IMG/VR virus record: IMGVR_UViG_3300029798_000006
Location: 1 to 53,698 of that record
Length of the DNA: 53,698 nt
Reading direction: 5' to 3' (one strand)
From: a virus
In this document: positions 32,885 through 39,940 of the stretch, one piece after another
How positions within the stretch are numbered: position 1 is the first letter of the stretch
Layout of the letters: every line of letters begins with the position of its first letter
Program-made: the position numbers and the translations under genes
Notes under the pieces: model-generated
What the model was told of the DNA's origin: nothing
Database searches by the model: none
The model's input: only the letters and a program-made list of their open reading frames with translations

Positions 32885-35119
32885 ATGTCTGAAGAAAAAA
32901 TGAGTTTACTTGAATCTATTGGACAAAGGTTTGGATTTGTTTCTAAGCAAAAAGAACCATTGATATTGCCATCTATAGTAACACAAAAAGAAGATGATGG
33001 AGCAGTAGAAATTGCTGCTGCTGCCTCTGGTGTATATGGACATTATCTTGATATAGATGGCAAAATTGGAAATGACTTTGACCTTATATCTAGATATAGA
33101 GATCTCGCGTTACAACCAGAAATTGATTTTGCAATTGGTGATATTGTAAATGAAGCTATAGTTATAGATAATGATTTACACCCTGTTACGATTAATCTAG
33201 ATGATTCCGAATATTCAGATAAAATAAAAGATTCCATTATTAAAGAGTTTGAAGAGATTATATCTATGCTCAATTTTAATAATAAAGGTAATGATATATT
33301 TAGACAATGGTATGTAGATGGTAGAATTTATTATCATACGATGATAGATGAAAAAAATCCTAAAAAAGGAATTCAAGAAATACGTAACATAGATCCTAGA
33401 CGTATTAAAAAGATTAGAGAAGTAAAACAAGAAAAAAGTAATTCTGGAGTTAAAGTTGTAACCGGACATGAAGAATATTATCTTTATAGCGCTCAGGGGT
33501 TTGGTCCTACAAGTTCTGCTAAAAGTCCTAATACTGAATTAGTAAAGCTCAGTCCTGATGTTATTAGTTATGTAACGTCTGGAATAACCGACTCTAATAA
33601 TGTTACAGTGTTATCAAATCTTCATAAGGCAATAAAGCCAATGAATCAACTCAGAATGCTTGAAGATTCTGTTGTAATATATAGATTAGCTAGAGCTCCT
33701 GAAAGAAGAATTTATTCTATAGAAGTTGGTAATTTGCCAAAAGCAAAGGCAGAAGAATATCTTGCTTCTGTTATGAATAAATACAGAAATAAGATGGTAT
33801 ACGATGCTTGTTTAGACTTAACTACAAGAATACCATTATTAGATGGAAGAACTTTATCTCTATCAGAAATAATAGGAGAGTATAATTCTGGAAAAGAACT
33901 TTGGGCTTATTCATGTGATCCTATTACAGGTAAATTTGCACCCGGCATAATTTCATGGGCAGGTATCACTAGAAAATTGGAAAGCGTGCTAAAAATAACC
34001 TTAGATAATGGAGAATCTATAACATGTACACATGATCATAAGTTCCCTGTTTGGGAGAAAGGAAAAGTAGAGGCAAGAAATCTTATTGTTGGAGATTCTA
34101 TGATTCCATTTAGTAAAGACATAAATACAACAGAATTTAATAATTGTAATATTTCTAGTATAGAATATCTCGCAGAAAAGATGGATGTTGGTACATTAAC
34201 TATTGATAGAGAAGAAAAGTATCATGATTATCATACATTTGCACTGCAAGTAGGAATATATACCTGTAACAGTACAGGAGAACTTAGAGATGATAAACGT
34301 CACATGTCAATGCTTGAAGATTTTTTTGTACCTAAGAGAAATGGTGTTGGTACCGAAATAACTACACTTCAACCTGGGCAGAATTTATCTGCTTTGGATG
34401 ACGTTGACTATTTTAGAAAAAAACTTATGAAATCACTTAACGTTCCTTATTCTAGATTAGATTCAGAGGCACAATGGACTCTTGGAAGAGCAACAGAAAT
34501 AACTAGAGATGAGGTTCGATTTGCTAGATTTATAGAAAAACTACAAAACAAATTTAGTGATTTATTTGATTCTATTTTAGAAAAACAGCTTATCTTTAAA
34601 GGAATAATTTCACATGACGAATGGAAAAAACTTAAGAGTATAATAAAATATAGGTTTGAATGTGATTCTTATTTTTCTGAAATGAAAAAGATGGAAGTGA
34701 TTAAAACCCGGTTTGATCTTCTACAGACTGTTGAGGCATATTCGCCCAATGCTTTAGCACAAGATGCTTCTGCAAGACAGGCATATGTTTCTACAGATTG
34801 GATTTTTAAAAATATTCTTCAAAGAACAGAAGAACAGATTAAGGAAGATAAAAAGGAAATTAATAAAGAAGAAGAACAAATTAAGAAAAGGTCAGAAAAA
34901 GCAGAGAATGTATCTACTAATGATGGTAATGTAGTAGACCCTTCGATAGATAGCGTAGATGATCTTCCTGCTGATGCAGAAAAGGTTCCAACAGATGATA
35001 TAGATAATATTCCTGTGGATAAGAAACCTGAACAAAAATCGAACTCTTCTTCTAGATTTGATCGCAAAAGAAAACCCTTTCAAGTAAAAGGGAATTTTAA
35101 AAAAAGTACAGAAATTTGA
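32885..35119 (+). CDS. gp20: Portal protein gp20 containing a mini-intein
   Basis: 744 aa precursor from the ATG at 32885; a longer in-frame start at 32846 falls inside the gp19 terminator and is rejected. After removing the intein (residues 309-462) the extein is 590 aa, near T4 gp20 (524). The host protein shows R-N-I-D-P-R-R-I-K-K-I-R, L-R-M-L-E-D-S-V-V-I-Y-R-L-A-R-A-P-E-R-R, then M-V-Y-D-A joined to S-T-G-E-L-R-D-D, then H-M-S-M-L-E-D-F and L-N-V-P-Y-S-R-L. These form the portal core. The C-terminal ~90 residues are charged, with alternating K/E and P-rich segments. gp20 is the dodecameric channel for packaging. Confidence 0.95.
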   Translation: MSEEKMSLLESIGQRFGFVSKQKEPLILPSIVTQKEDDGAVEIAAAASGVYGHYLDIDGKIGNDFDLISRYRDLALQPEIDFAIGDIVNEAIVIDNDLHPVTINLDDSEYSDKIKDSIIKEFEEIISMLNFNNKGNDIFRQWYVDGRIYYHTMIDEKNPKKGIQEIRNIDPRRIKKIREVKQEKSNSGVKVVTGHEEYYLYSAQGFGPTSSAKSPNTELVKLSPDVISYVTSGITDSNNVTVLSNLHKAIKPMNQLRMLEDSVVIYRLARAPERRIYSIEVGNLPKAKAEEYLASVMNKYRNKMVYDACLDLTTRIPLLDGRTLSLSEIIGEYNSGKELWAYSCDPITGKFAPGIISWAGITRKLESVLKITLDNGESITCTHDHKFPVWEKGKVEARNLIVGDSMIPFSKDINTTEFNNCNISSIEYLAEKMDVGTLTIDREEKYHDYHTFALQVGIYTCNSTGELRDDKRHMSMLEDFFVPKRNGVGTEITTLQPGQNLSALDDVDYFRKKLMKSLNVPYSRLDSEAQWTLGRATEITRDEVRFARFIEKLQNKFSDLFDSILEKQLIFKGIISHDEWKKLKSIIKYRFECDSYFSEMKKMEVIKTRFDLLQTVEAYSPNALAQDASARQAYVSTDWIFKNILQRTEEQIKEDKKEINKEEEQIKKRSEKAENVSTNDGNVVDPSIDSVDDLPADAEKVPTDDIDNIPVDKKPEQKSNSSSRFDRKRKPFQVKGNFKKSTEI
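33809..34270 (+). other. Mini-intein (154 aa) in the portal gene
   Basis: The insert starts with C1 (C-L-D-L-T-T-R-I-P-L, block A) and has block B with T72-C-T-H75-D-H, then G-D-S-M. It ends H-T-F-A-L-Q-V-G-I-Y-T-C-N (blocks F/G), followed by Ser+1 of the extein. Splicing would join M-V-Y-D-A to S-T-G-E, exactly the uninterrupted portal sequence of T4-like phages. The penultimate residue is Cys rather than His, a known but uncommon variation. There is no room for a homing endonuclease between blocks B and F. Confidence 0.93.
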
Positions 35120-35124
35120 GCTTG

Positions 35125-35132
35125 TATAAATA
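35125..35132 (+). promoter_or_regulatory. TATAAATA at the start of the gp21 fusion gene
   Basis: Perfect octamer only 4 nt before the ATG at 35137. A T4 late transcript would start at about 35138, so it could not carry that ATG with a leader. Transcripts from here may serve the internal gp21 start at 35821 and downstream genes. Confidence 0.55.
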
Positions 35133-35136
35133 GAAG

Positions 35137-36465
35137 ATGAAAACATTTAACGAATTTAGAAAGGAAATAGAAATTCAGCATGCGAATATTCATCTAGATG
35201 AAGGTTTGGGTGTAGTTTTAGCTGCTACTACAGCTGCAGCTGGATATGGTGCTTATAAAATAGGTAGAGCTGCTCTTCTAGTAATTAGTGCTATAGCAAC
35301 TCAATTAAATGATATTATTGCTGCAAAATGGAGACGTGCTAATGGCGTGTCTAAAGCAGCATCACAGAAATGTAAATATGCATCTGGATTTGACGGAGGA
35401 AGCAAACAATATAAAAAATGCATTTTAAGCGCTTATATAGATGGTGCTAAAGATAAAATAGATATTTTGATGCAGATGAAATCAGAAGTATCTAATAAAT
35501 TTGATGACGAAAAAGCAAATTTATATCATAAAACTATAGAAGCAGAAATTGTAAAGCTTAAAAATAAAATTGGGAAATGGGAAGGACAAATTGAATTTAT
35601 AGATTCGCATTTACAAAAATGGGAATCAGTAAAAATCGAAGGAGATATCTTAGAATCTAAAGATCCAGAAAGTTATCAAAAAGTAACATTACCAATTCAT
35701 CCCTTGGATCTAATAGATTTTGATAAACACGTTACATCTGTATCTAAGAAACATAAAATTTCTATAGAAAATTTGTTATCAAGAATAGGAAATTTAATAT
35801 CAACTTATAAAAAAAGATCAATGAAATTACTTACAGAAACATTTATAGCAGAGGCTGTAAAGGACTCTAAAAAAGGATGGTTCATAGAAGGTGTTTATTT
35901 ACAAGGAAACTTAAAAAATAAAAATGGTCGTTATTATCCAAAACCAACCTTAGATGAAGAAGTTAATCGTTATATAAAGGAATATGTAGAAAAAAATAGA
36001 GCTGTAGGAGAGTTAAATCATCCAGCTACACCTTCTATAAATTTGGATAGAGTATCACATCGTATTATTGGATTGATAGAAGATGGGAATAATTGGATAG
36101 GGAGAGCACAAATATTGCATACTCCTATGGGAAATGTTGTGATGGGTCTTTTAGAAGGAGATGTTAAGATTGGAGTTTCTTCAAGAGGTTTAGGTTCTCT
36201 TAGAGAAAGAAACGGTCTTCATGAAGTTCAAAATGATTTTAAATTATCTGCTGTCGACATCGTGTCTGACCCAAGTGCTCCAGACGCTTACGTAAATGGT
36301 CTCAACGAATCTGCGGATTGGATTTTTTGCGAAGACGGTCACTGTTATGTTAAACAAGACTTAGTAGAACAACACGAGAAAATTGCTAAAGAACAATATA
36401 AGTCATTAACACTTGAACAAAAAGCATTACTATTTTCTGACTTTTTAAATAACATTAAAGGATAA
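35137..36465 (+). CDS. gp21: Prohead protease gp21 with N-terminal internal-protein-like extension
   Basis: 442 aa, about twice T4 gp21 (212 aa). Residues 229-442 are gp21: W-F-I-E-G-V-Y-L-Q-G, N-G-R-Y-Y-P, G-E-L-N-H-P (H294) and G-V-S-S-R-G-L-G-S-L (S348/S349) with the later D-I-V-S-D-P-S-A-P-D-A. Residues 1-228 are unrelated to gp21: a CTS-like start M-K-T-F-N-E-F-R-K-E, a hydrophobic stretch (25-51), W-R-R-A-N-G-V-S (65-72), C79 and C95 then C-I-L-S-A-Y-I-D-G-A, a module shared with two nearby small proteins. An ATG at 35821 (M229, M-K-L-L-T-E-T) matches the usual gp21 N-terminus, so protease alone may also be made. It digests scaffold and CTS leaders during head maturation. Confidence 0.88.
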   Translation: MKTFNEFRKEIEIQHANIHLDEGLGVVLAATTAAAGYGAYKIGRAALLVISAIATQLNDIIAAKWRRANGVSKAASQKCKYASGFDGGSKQYKKCILSAYIDGAKDKIDILMQMKSEVSNKFDDEKANLYHKTIEAEIVKLKNKIGKWEGQIEFIDSHLQKWESVKIEGDILESKDPESYQKVTLPIHPLDLIDFDKHVTSVSKKHKISIENLLSRIGNLISTYKKRSMKLLTETFIAEAVKDSKKGWFIEGVYLQGNLKNKNGRYYPKPTLDEEVNRYIKEYVEKNRAVGELNHPATPSINLDRVSHRIIGLIEDGNNWIGRAQILHTPMGNVVMGLLEGDVKIGVSSRGLGSLRERNGLHEVQNDFKLSAVDIVSDPSAPDAYVNGLNESADWIFCEDGHCYVKQDLVEQHEKIAKEQYKSLTLEQKALLFSDFLNNIKG

Positions 36466-36467
36466 AA

Positions 36468-36755
36468 ATGTTACCAAAAATAGAAAAACAATTGTTAGAA
36501 GACATTTCTAAGTTTCTCCTTGAAAAGAATGAAGAATCAATATATGAATTACCGTTTGGAAATGCTGGTCTTGAATATAGTTTTATTAAACTTGCATTAA
36601 AAGCAGGAATTAAAGCAAAATTATCCGATAAAAAAGATAATGGAATATTTCCTATAGTTGAAATTAGATGTGTTGGCGATACTTCAAAAGTCGCTTCTTT
36701 CTTGAAGAAACATTATGATTCTGAAATTGTAATAGATGATTATAAATTAGATTAA
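36468..36755 (+). CDS. Small unknown protein after gp21
   Basis: 95 aa, 2 nt after the gp21 stop. A helical N-terminal half (L-L-E-D-I-S-K-F-L-L-E-K-N) is followed by a beta-alpha-beta fold (G-L-E-Y-S-F-I-K-L-A-L-K-A-G-I-K-A-K-L, I-V-E-I-R-C-V-G-D). No motif is recognised. Its place between protease and scaffold suggests a head role, but this is inference only. Confidence 0.65.
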   Translation: MLPKIEKQLLEDISKFLLEKNEESIYELPFGNAGLEYSFIKLALKAGIKAKLSDKKDNGIFPIVEIRCVGDTSKVASFLKKHYDSEIVIDDYKLD

Positions 36756-36845
36756 TCAAGGGAGATATTCTGAATATTTAAATTCTCTTATATTCCAGGA
36801 GATGAAGAATTAAAAATAACACTAAAATAGAAAAAAGGAAGAAAA

Positions 36846-37313
36846 ATGACTTTATATAAAAGAGAATCAGAAATTCAGCAGGAAAATCAAATCTTAAATG
36901 ATTTTGCACAATTTCTTAAAGATAAAGCAGCAATAAAGGAAGAAGCTGACCTTAAAAAAGCTATTCAGACGTTGAAAGTTCAAGAAAGAAAAGAACTTAT
37001 AGCAGAAGCATATGATTCTGCAGATAAAAACGGTATTTATAAAGAAGAATGGAAACAATATAAATCTTCTGTTATAGAGATCAGAGATAAATCCCGTGAA
37101 AAGCATAGTGAATTAATTGAAAAATTAATAATGGATTCTTATTTGGATGGTGTTGTTAAAGATGAAGTTGTAGATCAATTATTTTCTGGTTATGATAAAT
37201 CAGGTTTAGAAAAAGCACTAGAACATGCTAAAGATAGAAGAGGAACAGAACCTCGCGTTGCTATTGATTTAATTAATAGTATTTTATCAAGTATTCTTCG
37301 TAAAATAAAGTAA
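36846..37313 (+). CDS. Unknown helical protein in the head cassette
   Basis: 155 aa, almost wholly helical and highly charged. It starts M-T-L-Y-K-R-E-S-E, a distant form of the CTS-like pattern, has a long amphipathic helix (D-F-A-Q-F-L-K-D-K-A-A-I-K-E-E-A) and ends S-S-I-L-R-K-I-K. AAGGAAG lies 4 nt before the ATG. Composition fits a core or internal head protein such as T4 gp67/gp68, though no sequence match is claimed. The 90-nt gap before it shows no clear signal. Confidence 0.6.
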   Translation: MTLYKRESEIQQENQILNDFAQFLKDKAAIKEEADLKKAIQTLKVQERKELIAEAYDSADKNGIYKEEWKQYKSSVIEIRDKSREKHSELIEKLIMDSYLDGVVKDEVVDQLFSGYDKSGLEKALEHAKDRRGTEPRVAIDLINSILSSILRKIK

Positions 37314-37316
37314 TAG

Positions 37317-37823
37317 ATGTCTTATAAATCTCTACTAGAAGAAATGCAGTTCATAGATTATGATAAGCAAATTAATGAAATGTTTTCTATTATGTTTTCT
37401 ATAGAAGATGCTTCTATATTGTTTAGGACTATTAGATTTTTTATTGATAAAGGTCTAATATCTTACACAGATGGTTCACTTCTTATAATAGGAACTCTTT
37501 TTGGTGCTATATTCGGGTCTTCTGTTTTTCTTTTCGGTTCTTGGATTAAGAAAAATATAACCGATCCTATTAAGTTTATTCTTAACATGAAAACAGAAAA
37601 AAATATTCAACCAAAAGATATTCAAAAATTATCTAAAGAGGTAAGAAGTTCATTTAATAGAATAGAAGAACCTGAAGTAAGAATTGCTATTCAAAATATG
37701 GTAATAAAATATTCTAGAGAATTAGAAAAAAATCCAGATGATAGGCAGCTTTTAATAAAAATGCAGCAAGAATTATTAGATATTAAACAAGAATTTACAA
37801 AAAATAAAATAAAATTACAATGA
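37317..37823 (+). CDS. CTS-like protein with one membrane-type helix
   Basis: 168 aa. The N-terminus M-S-Y-K-S-L-L-E-E-M is very like that of the next gene (M-K-T-Y-K-S-L-L-E-E-I). A strongly hydrophobic glycine-rich helix spans about 53-77 (S-L-L-I-I-G-T-L-F-G-A-I-F-G), followed by a basic turn and a long charged helix to the end. Could be a head-packaged, membrane-active protein. Stop overlaps next start by 4 nt. Confidence 0.65.
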   Translation: MSYKSLLEEMQFIDYDKQINEMFSIMFSIEDASILFRTIRFFIDKGLISYTDGSLLIIGTLFGAIFGSSVFLFGSWIKKNITDPIKFILNMKTEKNIQPKDIQKLSKEVRSSFNRIEEPEVRIAIQNMVIKYSRELEKNPDDRQLLIKMQQELLDIKQEFTKNKIKLQ

Positions 37824-38305
37824 AAACTTACAAATCGTTACTAGAAGAGATTAACTCCATCAAAGAAGATTCTAATTATCTTGGTGAAGAAGTATCTTTT
37901 GAATTTTTATTTGAAGAATTAGATAGAATTGATGAAGATTCTAATCTGTCTAGTAATAATCTGTCTAGTAATAATCTGTCTAGGAATATTACCGCAATGG
38001 GAGCGGTGGCGGCGGTTGCTCTTGCTGCACAGTCTGCGCTTGTGATTAGAGGTCTTTATCGTGCTGCACATGGAGTTACTTTAAACCAGATTAACGCTTG
38101 TCATGGCGATTCAAAGTGTATCAAAACTGCTTATATTGCTGGTGCAAGAAAGAAAATTTCTATTCTGCAACAAGCTAAAGCAAAGAACCCTACAAAATCA
38201 CAGGAATTTGATGCTAAGATACAAAAATTGAATGATCGTATTGCAAAATGGTCTAAGAGTAATGCAGATGCTAGAGCAGCTATTGCGCGCAGTTATAACG
38301 ATTAA
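37820..38305 (+). CDS. Putative internal head protein, CTS plus two-cysteine module
   Basis: 161 aa. M-K-T-Y-K-S-L-L-E-E-I is close to the T4 CTS M-K-T-Y-Q-E-F-I-A-E, which directs internal proteins into the prohead core and is removed by gp21. An acidic linker with a tandem N-L-S-S-N repeat (42-56) leads to a hydrophobic helix (59-76), R-A-A-H-G-V, then C94 and C100 in C-H-G-D-S-K-C-I-K-T-A-Y-I-A-G-A and a K/Q-rich helix. The same module occurs in the gp21 extension and in the gene at 38487. Function unknown; the CTS-cleavage motif would be (L/I/F)-x-E. Confidence 0.7.
   Translation: MKTYKSLLEEINSIKEDSNYLGEEVSFEFLFEELDRIDEDSNLSSNNLSSNNLSRNITAMGAVAAVALAAQSALVIRGLYRAAHGVTLNQINACHGDSKCIKTAYIAGARKKISILQQAKAKNPTKSQEFDAKIQKLNDRIAKWSKSNADARAAIARSYND
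37943..37987 (+). repeat. Three tandem 15-bp repeats
   Basis: AATCTGTCTAGTAAT occurs twice, then once with one change (AATCTGTCTAGGAAT). In frame, it encodes N-L-S-S-N units in the linker of the internal-protein gene; copy number could vary by slippage without frame change. Confidence 0.9.
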
Positions 38306-38314
38306 TAGAAAATA

Positions 38315-38524
38315 ATGTCGTATAAAATATTCAGAGAAACAATCTTAGATGATTTAAAATATAAGGTCTATGCTAGACTGCAATTAGAGAAACAAATTAT
38401 TGCATCTAATATATTTGAAGAAAATTTAAGTGAAGATTTTATTTTTGAATCAGAAAAATTTGATGTTTTATTTGAAGATTTATTGAATGAATATAATCAA
38501 GATGAAGCACAAAAGAGTGTTTGA
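38315..38524 (+). CDS. 5' part of a frame-disrupted internal-protein gene (CTS half)
   Basis: 69 codons starting M-S-Y-K-I-F-R-E-T-I-L-D-D-L, followed by an R-L-Q-L-E-K-Q-I-I-A-S segment nearly the same as in the genes at 38901 and 39937. It ends D-E-A-Q-K-S-V. Removing one A from the AAAA run at 38510-38514 would join it to the downstream frame as D-E-A-Q-R-V-F-D-I-G-F-R-A-G, giving one ~190-aa protein built like the gene at 37820. Either a one-base lesion or a +1 frameshift site. Confidence 0.65.
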   Translation: MSYKIFRETILDDLKYKVYARLQLEKQIIASNIFEENLSEDFIFESEKFDVLFEDLLNEYNQDEAQKSV

Positions 38525-38888
38525 TATAGGTTTTCGTGCAGGCACTAATGATAATAAACATTCAGTTTCACAAAATATAAATAAAGCTACTGGAAGTAGT
38601 ATTGTTGCTGTAGGAGTAGGGGTAGCTTTAATGGCACTTAGAAATCAATGGAGAAAAGCTCACGGTGTTACTAAAGATCAAATTAAGAGATGTGACGGAA
38701 ATCGTTCTTGTATTCTTAAGGCTTATATTGATAGTACAAACGCGAAAATTAAAATGTTAGGACAGATGAAAACAAAAGATCCTAAAAATTCTACAGAATA
38801 TGATAAAAAAATAGTAACACTTAGAAATAATTTACAAAGATATAATCAAAAGAAGTCTGTCCTTACAGCAAACGGAATAACATCTTAA
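38487..38888 (+). CDS. 3' part: two-cysteine module protein
   Basis: 133 codons from ATG 38487, or 128 from ATG 38502, both inside the previous frame. It contains G-F-R-A-G-T-N-D, a hydrophobic helix (38-51), Q-W-R-K-A-H-G-V-T (54-62), C69 and C75 in C-D-G-N-R-S-C-I-L-K-A-Y-I-D-S and a K-rich helix. The C-terminal module aligns with the 37820 gene along its full length, including the spacing of the two cysteines. It lacks a CTS of its own, supporting the view that it was fused to the preceding frame. Confidence 0.65.
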   Translation: MNIIKMKHKRVFDIGFRAGTNDNKHSVSQNINKATGSSIVAVGVGVALMALRNQWRKAHGVTKDQIKRCDGNRSCILKAYIDSTNAKIKMLGQMKTKDPKNSTEYDKKIVTLRNNLQRYNQKKSVLTANGITS

Positions 38889-38900
38889 ACAAAAAATGTA

Positions 38901-39287
38901 ATGTCATACAAAAATTTTCGCGATAACATTATCGCAACACTACAAGAAAAAATTCTAAAAAGATTAGAAACAGAAACACAAACCATCACTTCTAGAACTT
39001 TTAATGAATCTGCAAAATTACCTAAACCTCGTGTAGACTTGGGTGGTTTTGAAAAATCATTCACAGACTTTCTTAATAAGCACTATCAGAAGTTAATCTC
39101 ATTAGCAGGTGATATAGATAAATTGATTGCATACGTAAAAGAAGAATCTAAAGATTATTATGTATCTTCAGAATATCTAAGAAAATTTGAATCTAATGTT
39201 AGATCTCAGAAAAATTTACTTGGTGTGCAAAAATATATTACTAATATAGTTCTTAAAGGTTCCGGATTATCATTGGAGGATAAATGA
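38901..39287 (+). CDS. CTS-like head protein
   Basis: 128 aa. The first ~35 residues (M-S-Y-K-N-F-R-D-N-I-I-A-T-L, K-I-L-K-R-L-E-T-E-T-Q-T-I) are homologous to the N-termini at 38315 and 39937. The rest is a helical domain with no cysteine module. ATGA overlap with the next gene. Probably a core protein carried into the prohead by its N-terminus; that role is inferred from the leader and the location between gp21 and gp22. Confidence 0.65.
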   Translation: MSYKNFRDNIIATLQEKILKRLETETQTITSRTFNESAKLPKPRVDLGGFEKSFTDFLNKHYQKLISLAGDIDKLIAYVKEESKDYYVSSEYLRKFESNVRSQKNLLGVQKYITNIVLKGSGLSLEDK

Positions 39288-39940
39288 ACGAAAACAATCC
39301 ATTATTAAATTTCGAACTGATAGATGATATCAATCTGTTCTTAGAAGATCAAAAAGCAGCTCAGTTAAAGGGTTTCATTGATGGAAAGGCTGGTAAACCA
39401 CAGGATTCTAAAGAGCTAGTAGGAAAAAACCCTCGTGCTTACAAAAAGGGATATGAAATAGGTTCTAATCAACAAGGAATAAATAAAACCGACAAAATCT
39501 CTAAAGAAAAAATAGAAGAATCTGTGACACGAGCAGATTGGTTAGGCGGAACGTGGGACGGTGGTACTTGGAAAGATGGCACTTGGAAAGGTGGTACTTG
39601 GAAAGGCGGTATCTGGAACGGCGGCACCTGGCGAGGCGGTACTTGGAAAGGTGGAACTTGGAAAGATGGCACTTGGTTAGGTGGAACATGGGAAGACGGA
39701 ATCTGGAAAGATGGTATTTGGAGAGGTGGCACTTGGTTAGGTGGGAATTGGTTGGGTGGTACTTGGTTAAGAGGAACATGGGAAGACGGAATCTGGAAAG
39801 ATGGTCTCTGGAGAGGCGGCACTTGGTTAGGCGGCGATTGGAAAGGCGGAGATTGGTGGGGTGGTTATGATAAATACGGCAGTTATCATGCTGACGGCGA
39901 TTCACCGGATAAATGGAAACTAAAAAACAAACTAAAATGA
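39284..39940 (+). CDS. Tryptophan-glycine pentapeptide-repeat protein
   Basis: 218 aa. Residues ~1-85 are acidic and contain A-Q-L-K-G-F-I-D-G-K-A-G and A-Y-K-K-G-Y-E-I-G, a short helix also hinted at in the gene at 38487. Then 22 uninterrupted pentads of form W-x-(G/D)-G-(T/I/N/D) run from about residue 86 to 195, ending in a tyrosine/aspartate-rich tail. A regular five-residue period with W, G, G, T suggests a right-handed beta-solenoid like the pentapeptide-repeat proteins, though with Trp in place of Leu/Phe. GGAGG precedes the ATG. Function unknown; its location implies packaging in or on the head. Confidence 0.75.
   Translation: MNENNPLLNFELIDDINLFLEDQKAAQLKGFIDGKAGKPQDSKELVGKNPRAYKKGYEIGSNQQGINKTDKISKEKIEESVTRADWLGGTWDGGTWKDGTWKGGTWKGGIWNGGTWRGGTWKGGTWKDGTWLGGTWEDGIWKDGIWRGGTWLGGNWLGGTWLRGTWEDGIWKDGLWRGGTWLGGDWKGGDWWGGYDKYGSYHADGDSPDKWKLKNKLK
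39539..39868 (+). repeat. 22 tandem 15-bp units encoding W-x-G-G-T pentads
   Basis: The 330-bp array has TGG every 15 bp. Longer blocks are also duplicated: the stretch encoding T-W-E-D-G-I-W-K-D-G appears twice, 75 bp apart. Growth by unequal exchange is likely. Confidence 0.9.

Noticed and set aside
39469-39905. Long ORFs on the minus strand and in other frames over the pentapeptide array
   Set aside because: They follow from the 15-bp periodicity (proline/histidine or arginine-rich shadows) and have no independent support.
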